A program made the position numbers and the translations under genes. This document shows, one piece after another, positions 59,424 through 64,000 of a DNA stretch of 64,000 nucleotides. The stretch's first letter is position 1, and each line of letters begins with the position of its first letter. The notes below the pieces were generated by a model that made no database searches, was not told the origin of the DNA, and saw nothing but the letters and a program-made list of their open reading frames with translations. The stretch is taken from assembly GCF_013284245.2 (NCBI RefSeq), contig NZ_CP085876.1, positions 1,375,001 to 1,439,000 of the forward strand, written 5' to 3'. Source of the stretch: Brevibacillus sp. DP1.3A (lineage in GTDB: Bacteria > Bacillota > Bacilli > Brevibacillales > Brevibacillaceae).

Positions 59424-60365
59424 TTAGCGACTGGTTGTACCTGTGTGAGTTGCCTTCACGTTGTGGGATGTTCCCCCCATACGCTTGACGAGCGTGTCAA
59501 TGCTTTTCGCATCTTCTGTACGCGCTGTACTCACGTTGCTGGAGCGGCTTGCTACACGAGCGATTTCTTGGATGTCATTCGGATTATCGGTAACATACAC
59601 TTTGTAATAGCGTGGTGAAACCGATTCGGCGTTCATTTTTGCTTGTTTTTTCGCTGTGTGCGCATCTGCTCCTTGTGTGTGCACACCTACAAAAACTTCT
59701 TTATCCGTTACCAAGACCGTAGAACGCTGAACGCCAGGGCAACTGGCAGTGACATTCCCTACAGCTTTTGCCAATGCATCACGGTCTACATAGACGTTTG
59801 TTACACTGGCGGTTTTCATATGCTGACGGTCAGTCTGCGCATAGCCCATGCGTGGCATTCCAGTTTGCATGACTCCTGCTCCACCGCGGTTCCAAGCACG
59901 ATTTTGATTTTGATAAATGGACTGGTTCATACCTGCTGGTGCGTTGTTAGTACCCATTGTGCCCATCCCAGCTTTATGATCCGTAAAGGCATTATACGGT
60001 CTCATACCGCTCGTGAAGGCGTTGTAGTTGTTGACATTTGCTCGTGGATAGGTACCATTTGGGAACATGCCATTGTTGATTCCATCGTTGTTGGTGAGCC
60101 CCATTCCATTACGGACGTGACCACCGCCAAAATTGTTGGAACGTACTCCGTTGTTGTTGTTGTCGCCATTAAACCAGTCAAAGTTGTTCAATCCCATGCC
60201 GTCGTAGTTACGGACGTGCATTCCATCAACGTTTCTGGTGTAAGGCGCAGCTTGATTCGTCATTGTCCTATTCGGATGCGTGTAATTAGGCGCAGCATTA
60301 TTTGCACAACCAGAAGCCAAGAGCACAATACCTGCAATTGCAGGATACAACCATGTCTTTTTCAA
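59424..60365 (-). CDS. YhcN/YlaJ-family sporulation lipoprotein (YutC-type)
   Basis: A 313-residue lipoprotein. The TTG start at 60365 lies six bases after GGGGGTG and gives MKKTWLYPAIAGIVLLASGC with lipobox Cys. A long Asn/Gly/Met-rich low-complexity region (about residues 25-180, many NN and GM pairs) precedes a YhcN/YlaJ domain ('VYVDRDALAKAVGNVTASCPGVQRSTVLVTDKEVFVGV', 'SPRYYKVYVTDNPNDIQEIARVASR'). Family members are spore proteins affecting germination. The B. subtilis yutC gene also adjoins lipA. The Asn-rich insert is unusual. Confidence 0.82.
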   Translation of the reverse strand: MKKTWLYPAIAGIVLLASGCANNAAPNYTHPNRTMTNQAAPYTRNVDGMHVRNYDGMGLNNFDWFNGDNNNNGVRSNNFGGGHVRNGMGLTNNDGINNGMFPNGTYPRANVNNYNAFTSGMRPYNAFTDHKAGMGTMGTNNAPAGMNQSIYQNQNRAWNRGGAGVMQTGMPRMGYAQTDRQHMKTASVTNVYVDRDALAKAVGNVTASCPGVQRSTVLVTDKEVFVGVHTQGADAHTAKKQAKMNAESVSPRYYKVYVTDNPNDIQEIARVASRSSNVSTARTEDAKSIDTLVKRMGGTSHNVKATHTGTTSR

Positions 60366-60489
60366 TGGTAACACCCCCTACACGATAGAATGTCCAAAGG
60401 CACAGGTCAGTTATCGTGGGAAATTTAGCTCATGTTGCGTGAAATATGATAAGATGGACGTAGTATACATGCGTAAGGAGGAAGCGAGT

Positions 60490-61119
60490 TTGATTCGCAC
60501 GCAAGCCGGTACTTATGAAGTCATGGAAGTAAATCGAGACGGCTGGAACCTTGAAGCGTTCAAGGAGCGCTATAGCGACATCCTCGACAAGTACGATTAT
60601 ATTGTAGGGGACTGGGGCTATGGTCAGCTTCGTCTTCGTGGGTTTTATATTGACGCTAATCGCAAAGTACCGTTCGAGCAGCGGATCGCCGCTTTGGATG
60701 AGTACCTGCATGAGTTCTGCAATTTTGGTTGTCCGTACTTCGTTTTGCGCAAGGTGAAAGCAAACGTTGGCAACGGGGACGACCAAAGCGGGCAAGACGA
60801 AGCTGCCTTTGATGTTATTATTGATATTCGTCAGGACATTCCTCGTGAAGAGGGTGGCTCTTCGCCCTATGTAGAACGAAAAGAACGCAGACGCTATCAC
60901 CCGCGTCAAAATAAACAGGATCGCCAGAACAATGCTGGCGCGGATCGCAATGGGGCAGGGAGAAACGAACGCGGGGAGAAGCCAAAGTTTCAAAAGGATC
61001 GACCCGATAAAAACGGCAAGGACTCCAACTCACGAGAGCGCCGTCCTAATCATTTGAAACCCAATCGCGAACGCGATAAAGTCCCAACAGGACCAAATAC
61101 ACCAAAGCGTGAATCCTAA
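60490..61119 (+). CDS. yutD: DUF1027 protein YutD with disordered basic tail
   Basis: A 209-residue protein. Residues 1-100 are the DUF1027/YutD domain ('YEVMEVNRDGWNLEAFKERYSDILDKYDYIVGDWGYGQLRLRGFY', 'EFCNFGCPYFVLRKV'). The remaining half is a predicted disordered tail rich in Arg, Asn, Gly and Lys (GAGRNERGEKPKFQKDRPDKNGK...), suggestive of RNA binding. TTG at 60490 follows AAGGAGG with seven bases; an upstream ATG at 60469 would place that site inside the gene. Confidence 0.82.
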   Translation: MIRTQAGTYEVMEVNRDGWNLEAFKERYSDILDKYDYIVGDWGYGQLRLRGFYIDANRKVPFEQRIAALDEYLHEFCNFGCPYFVLRKVKANVGNGDDQSGQDEAAFDVIIDIRQDIPREEGGSSPYVERKERRRYHPRQNKQDRQNNAGADRNGAGRNERGEKPKFQKDRPDKNGKDSNSRERRPNHLKPNRERDKVPTGPNTPKRES

Positions 61120-61146
61120 AAATGAATCAGAATAACCGAAGCATAA

Positions 61147-61367
61147 AAAAGAGCCCTGTATGTCAGGGCTCTCAGAGTGTAGAGAAAGTCCCCTTCCGAA
61201 AAAAAGGGGACTTTTCGCTTGAATTTAGGGGGTACAAATATGTCTCCCCACCCTCGTAAAACGCGTTAGGAGCGATTCTAGAAGGTCAAATTTTTTCTGC
61301 CCAATCCGCGGAAATCAGGATGGGGGTTTCTCGACAGCCTGAGAGCCCTGTATGTCAGGGCTCTTTT
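61147..61367. repeat. Inverted-repeat-bounded non-coding block downstream of yutD
   Basis: Arms of about 41 bases at 61147-61187 and 61327-61367 are inverted copies. Each contains the palindrome AGAGCCCTG-N5-CAGGGCTCT and a GTGTAGAGAAA / GCTGTCGAGAAA flank. Between them lies a perfect terminator stem AAAGTCCCCTT/AAGGGGACTTT (61185-61216) and about 110 bases without an open frame. It could be a small dispersed element or a structured RNA. Confidence 0.55.
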
Positions 61368-61378
61368 CGTTTTTCGAT

Positions 61379-61837
61379 CTAAAAACCACCGGGTCCACCA
61401 AAACCACCGGGTCCACCCAAACCACCGAGTCCACCAAAGCCACCGGGTCCACCAAAGCCACCGGGTCCACCAAAGCCACCGGGTCCACCAAAGCCACCAG
61501 GTCCACCAAAACCACCTGGTCCACCAAAACCACCTGGTGATCCACCCCAACCAGGCCAGCCCCATGTGGGCCAATAGCCAGGCCAGCATGTATTGCATCC
61601 CCACCAAGGATATGGCTGTGGGACGACAACGACCTCAGGACCTCGTCTTCTACGGAAAAAGACAGGATGAGCCTGATCTTCTGGAATGTATTGAAAATCC
61701 TGGTCTGCTGAGTAATAAGGTGGCTGGTCATATTGTGCAGGAACAAATTGGTTTTGATCGTATTCGTTTTGATCATATTGAGTTTGATCGTATTGGTTTT
61801 GGTCGTAAGAGCTTTGGTCGTATGGATAAGATTGCAT
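61379..61837 (-). CDS. Glycine-rich coat-like protein with GGPGGF repeats
   Basis: A 152-residue protein with no signal peptide. The N-terminal part carries repeated Tyr-Asp-Gln units (YDQ about every five residues), then a basic RRRRG segment, a Trp/Pro-rich linker (PWWGCNTCWPGYW), and nine to ten tandem GGPGGF hexamers to the end. Tyr-rich and Gly-rich repeat proteins of this kind are typical of spore coat or exosporium layers, where tyrosines can cross-link. ATG at 61837 is chosen, with AGGAG 13 bases upstream; an in-frame TTG at 61948 lacks a site. Confidence 0.6.
   Translation of the reverse strand: MQSYPYDQSSYDQNQYDQTQYDQNEYDQNQFVPAQYDQPPYYSADQDFQYIPEDQAHPVFFRRRRGPEVVVVPQPYPWWGCNTCWPGYWPTWGWPGWGGSPGGFGGPGGFGGPGGFGGPGGFGGPGGFGGPGGFGGLGGLGGPGGFGGPGGF
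61382..61543. repeat. 18-bp tandem repeat encoding GGPGGF
   Basis: Units of the form CCACCGGGTCCACCAAAG repeat about nine times with few changes. The repeat is open in several frames on both strands, which creates spurious Gly-Ser-Thr and Leu-Val-Asp frames. Only the Gly-Pro-Gly-Gly-Phe frame is attached to a plausible gene. Confidence 0.85.
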
Positions 61838-61950
61838 GATGCGATTCGCACTCCTCTCGTTATCTGTCTGTGCATCTGTGCAGTAGCAGTATACGAGGCA
61901 TACGCCTGTAAGGAGCATTGTCCAGAAGGAATTGGGCGGGGGATACAAAT

Positions 61951-61983
61951 AAAAAAGGAAGAGCCTACAATCGCTCTTCCTTT
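61951..61983 (-). terminator. Terminator of the glpX-DUF3055 operon
   Basis: AAAGGAAGAGC and GCTCTTCCTTT pair perfectly; leftward reading gives a T run after the hairpin. Confidence 0.8.
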
Positions 61984-61989
61984 GGTGAA

Positions 61990-62259
61990 TTAAATGGCTG
62001 CTTCCAAAAATGATTTCAATTCTTCTGCTTCACGCTCGTTCAAGTTGAACGCGAATTCCAGATAGCCTTCTTCTTCCAGATCATCATGTCCAATAATAGC
62101 GGAGCGTCCATTTTGAATGTTGATGACAATCGCCTTCCCATAAAAACGGCTGGTCGTTGTAATCGCGAGGTCAAAACGTGTAGCTTCACCCGTGAAGCTG
62201 ACAAAGCGCGTTCGAGTATCCTCAGCTTCGTCGTACAAGTAGAACAAATCATTTGCCAT
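61990..62259 (-). CDS. DUF3055 protein
   Basis: An 89-residue protein of the DUF3055 family: 'FYLYDEAEDTRTRFVSFTGEATRFDLAITTTSRFYGKAIVINIQNGRSAIIGHDDLEEEGYLEFAFNLNEREAEELKSFL' matches throughout as remembered. Its function is unknown. ATG at 62259 lies behind GAGGGACA, 12 bases after the glpX stop, so the two genes are co-transcribed. Confidence 0.8.
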   Translation of the reverse strand: MANDLFYLYDEAEDTRTRFVSFTGEATRFDLAITTTSRFYGKAIVINIQNGRSAIIGHDDLEEEGYLEFAFNLNEREAEELKSFLEAAI

Positions 62260-62271
62260 ATAGGTGTCCCT

Positions 62272-63246
62272 CTACTTCCATAAAAGATTTGGTTTGTGTT
62301 CGGTATTGTGTACAGCGCGGACAAAGCGAATGGTTTTGGTTTTAGCACGCATGACGATCGAATGAGTTTCCACCATATCATCACCGAGATAGCGCACGCC
62401 TTGCAACAGCTCTCCATCAGAGACGCCTGTTGCCGCGAAAATGGCGTCGTCCCCTTTGACCAGATCGTTCAGCGTCAAGAGCTGCTCCGGATTGTCTAGT
62501 CCCATTTTGATGCAGCGCTCGCGCTCGCTGTCGTTTTGCGGCTTGAGCTGGGCTTGCATGTCGCCACCCAAGCACTTGATCGCCGCGGCACTGATCACGC
62601 CCTCTGGCGCACCACCGATACCCAAGAACAGGTCAATCCCTGTATGGGGCAGACAAGCAGCAATCGCAGCACCCACATCGCCATCTCCAAAAAGCTTCAC
62701 TCGTGCACCCTTTTCGCGAATGGCGTCAATAATCGCTTGGTGGCGGTCGCGTTCCTGAATAATGACCGTCACATCTTGCACGCGCTTGTTATTTGCTTTT
62801 GCTACAACCTCTATCATTTTATCCACGGGATCGTAAAGGTTGATTTGTCCGGCAGCACGTTTGCCGACAGCCATTTTCATCATGTACATGTCTGGTGCAT
62901 GCAACAGTGTTCCACGGTCACCGATGGCGATAACAGACATGGCATTGTTGTGACCCTTGGCGACAATCGTCGTTCCTTCTAGCGGATCAACCGCCACATC
63001 TACCTCAGGCCCACCTGCTTCCGGGTTGCCGAGCTTTTCACCGATATAGAGCATGGGGGCCTCATCCAGTTCACCTTCGCCAATGACGACGGTACCCCTC
63101 ATGTTGATCGTATCAAACATGGCGCGCATGGCGCTGGTCGCTGCTCCATCTGCTTCATTCTTTTTCCCGCGTCCCATCCAGTGAGAAGAGGCGAGTGCAG
63201 CCATTTCCGTTACCCGCACAATTTCCAGAGCCAATTCGCGTTCCAC
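62272..63246 (-). CDS. glpX: Class II fructose-1,6-bisphosphatase GlpX
   Basis: A 324-residue gluconeogenic phosphatase. '[22 protein letters not shown]' and '[26 protein letters not shown]' carry the metal and substrate ligands, and '[24 protein letters not shown]' is the usual C-terminal landmark. Length is typical. The GTG at 63246 follows GGGGAGG. Leftward operon with DUF3055. Confidence 0.95.
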   Translation of the reverse strand: MERELALEIVRVTEMAALASSHWMGRGKKNEADGAATSAMRAMFDTINMRGTVVIGEGELDEAPMLYIGEKLGNPEAGGPEVDVAVDPLEGTTIVAKGHNNAMSVIAIGDRGTLLHAPDMYMMKMAVGKRAAGQINLYDPVDKMIEVVAKANNKRVQDVTVIIQERDRHQAIIDAIREKGARVKLFGDGDVGAAIAACLPHTGIDLFLGIGGAPEGVISAAAIKCLGGDMQAQLKPQNDSERERCIKMGLDNPEQLLTLNDLVKGDDAIFAATGVSDGELLQGVRYLGDDMVETHSIVMRAKTKTIRFVRAVHNTEHKPNLLWK

Positions 63247-63318
63247 AGTGTGTTCCTCCCCTTATGCTTGCCGGCAAAAATTCACCCCATCATTGTAACA
63301 TAAAGTAATACGTGATTC

Positions 63319-63346
63319 GTGACAGGTCGTACAAATTTGGTATACT
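63319..63346 (+). promoter_or_regulatory. Promoter for the small membrane protein-yutE transcript
   Basis: GTGACA (63319-63324) and TATACT (63341-63346) are 16 bases apart, 24 bases before the GTG start. Confidence 0.5.
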
Positions 63347-63370
63347 GAGGGATGAAAAGAGGTGAAACCG

Positions 63371-63478
63371 GTGAGCAATTCCTATTTGCAGGAAGGGGAA
63401 TTGGTGCTTCTCGTCCTGGTGCTAACATTTGTGTTTACCGTTTACTACTCAAAACGCAAATCAAAAAAGCGAAAGTAA
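63371..63478 (+). CDS. 35-residue single-span membrane protein
   Basis: A GTG start at 63371 behind GAGGTGA opens a 35-codon frame: MSNSYLQEGE, one hydrophobic helix (LVLLVLVLTFVFTVYYS) and a strongly basic tail (KRKSKKRK). This is the standard topology of a tiny tail-anchored or single-span protein. It lies 10 bases upstream of yutE and probably shares its transcript. No family is recognised. Confidence 0.6.
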   Translation: MSNSYLQEGELVLLVLVLTFVFTVYYSKRKSKKRK

Positions 63479-63488
63479 GGAGAAATAT

Positions 63489-63923
63489 ATGTACGACGTG
63501 AATACAAAACGAATCGACCAAGTATTGGAACATATGTCTCGTATGCTTGATCTGTTGGACAAGCTCAGCGAACGAGGAGCCGAAGCGGTTTTGGCGGATG
63601 AAGTAGCTGTTGCAGCGATGGAGCGAGCCCTGCACTTGTCTATCGAAGGAATAGTGGATGTTGGAAACGCACTGATCGATGGATTCATTATGCGAGATCC
63701 AGGAAGCTACAGCGACATCGTGGAAATTTTACGGGATGAGCAAGTTATCACGGATGAACAGGCTTTGATCCTGACACGTGTAACTGATTTCCGCAAGCAC
63801 CTGGTCAATGATTATACAACTGTGCCGGTCAATGAGATGTACAGCCTGGTAGAAGAAGCTGCTGGTACTATTCGTCAGTTTGAGCCACAGGTGAGAGCTT
63901 TCCTGAAAAAAGAACTGTTTTAA
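63489..63923 (+). CDS. yutE: DUF86/HEPN-domain protein YutE
   Basis: A 144-residue helical protein of the DUF86 (HEPN, HepT-like) family: 'RIDQVLEHMSRMLDLLDKL', 'AMERALHLSIEGIVDVGNALIDGFIMRDPGSYSDIVEILRDEQVI' and 'VTDFRKHLVNDYTTVPVNEMYSLVEEA', the last holding the R-x4-6-H motif seen in HEPN RNases (here R-K-H-L-V-N-D-Y). No nucleotidyltransferase (MNT) partner adjoins, so a canonical toxin-antitoxin role is doubtful. ATG at 63489 follows AAGGAG. Confidence 0.85.
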   Translation: MYDVNTKRIDQVLEHMSRMLDLLDKLSERGAEAVLADEVAVAAMERALHLSIEGIVDVGNALIDGFIMRDPGSYSDIVEILRDEQVITDEQALILTRVTDFRKHLVNDYTTVPVNEMYSLVEEAAGTIRQFEPQVRAFLKKELF

Positions 63924-64000
63924 AAGTGTTTTCAATCCATAACCAACGTAGCGGATATTTTATACAAAAGACTTTCGTTTGTTTACTAAAACGTCTTCAT

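Noticed and set aside
61352..61540. A plus-strand Thr/Gly/Ser-Lys repeat frame
   Set aside because: It is the antisense shadow of the GGPGGF repeats, without a ribosome binding site or a unique sequence segment.
61382..61543. A CRISPR-like array
   Set aside because: The 18-base units are contiguous with no spacers and are coding repeats.
61315..61875. A minus-strand frame with Leu-Val-Asp-Pro repeats overlapping the glycine-rich gene
   Set aside because: It is another frame of the same 18-base repeat. Its non-repeat part has no better start site than the Gly-rich gene, whose Tyr-Asp-Gln and Gly-Pro-Gly units are more protein-like.
63489..63923. A complete HEPN-MNT toxin-antitoxin system at yutE
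   Set aside because: No nucleotidyltransferase gene is adjacent within the window, and YutE homologs are widespread chromosomal proteins.
1..64000. tRNA, rRNA or a replication origin
   Set aside because: No cloverleaf-like tRNA sequence, rRNA segment or DnaA-box cluster was recognised when reading the window.

Overview
The window reads as one end of a contractile-tailed prophage joined to ordinary chromosome of an endospore-forming member of the Bacillales. Gene content points to Brevibacillus or a close relative: orthologs of the Bacillus subtilis yun/yut neighbourhood (yunB, yunC, yunD, yunE, yunF, lytH, lipA, a YutC-type lipoprotein, yutD, yutE), a gerA-type germinant receptor operon, a yuaF-floT flotillin operon and strong AGGAGG-type ribosome binding sites. 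The genus is an inference from remembered gene content, not from a search.

Layout. 1-6.5 kb: late prophage genes for baseplate, tail tip, fibre, holin and M23 endolysin. 6.5-10 kb: small prophage accessory genes, including a LexA-boxed YolD gene, a protein with an RNA polymerase alpha-CTD-like domain, a leftward small-gene operon facing an HTH regulator, and a possible integrase tail. 10-19 kb: SUFU-domain protein, Nudix hydrolase, EamA transporter divergent from a MocR regulator, a sigma-W promoter with yuaF-floT, a polysaccharide deacetylase, aspartokinase and a JAMM protease. 19-23 kb: yunF, yunE, yunD, a small acidic protein and yunC. 23-30 kb: DUF2804, HD-GYP, CorA, a decayed oxidoreductase, a secreted protein, a HemAT-type oxygen sensor and a cysteine dioxygenase-like cupin. 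30-32.4 kb: an MFS exporter behind an apparent translational attenuator, then yunB. 32.4-34.3 kb: an AT-rich secreted toxin plus putative immunity gene, bracketed by two near-identical terminators. 34.4-36.3 kb: LysR regulator and aldo/keto reductase. 36.4-42.1 kb: substrate-binding protein, histidine kinase and NtrC-type regulator, followed by paired dyads, a perfect sigma-54 promoter and a TsdA-like diheme cytochrome. 42.2-47 kb: a HAD phosphatase and the ribD-ribE-ribBA-ribH operon behind two tandem FMN riboswitches, each with its own terminator. 47-51 kb: gerA-type operon with a candidate sigma-G promoter. 51-64 kb: aldehyde dehydrogenase/TetR, lytH, a DJ-1 family protein, yhaO-yhaN, lipA, yutC, yutD, a glycine-rich coat-like protein, DUF3055, glpX, a 35-residue membrane protein and yutE.

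The most interesting signals are regulatory. They are the erm/cat-style attenuator at 30.34-30.43 kb, the duplicated FMN riboswitch units at 43.0-43.5 kb, and the self-contained sensor, sigma-54 and thiosulfate-dehydrogenase-like module at 36.5-42.1 kb. The toxin-immunity insertion between duplicated terminators is the clearest piece of recently acquired DNA.
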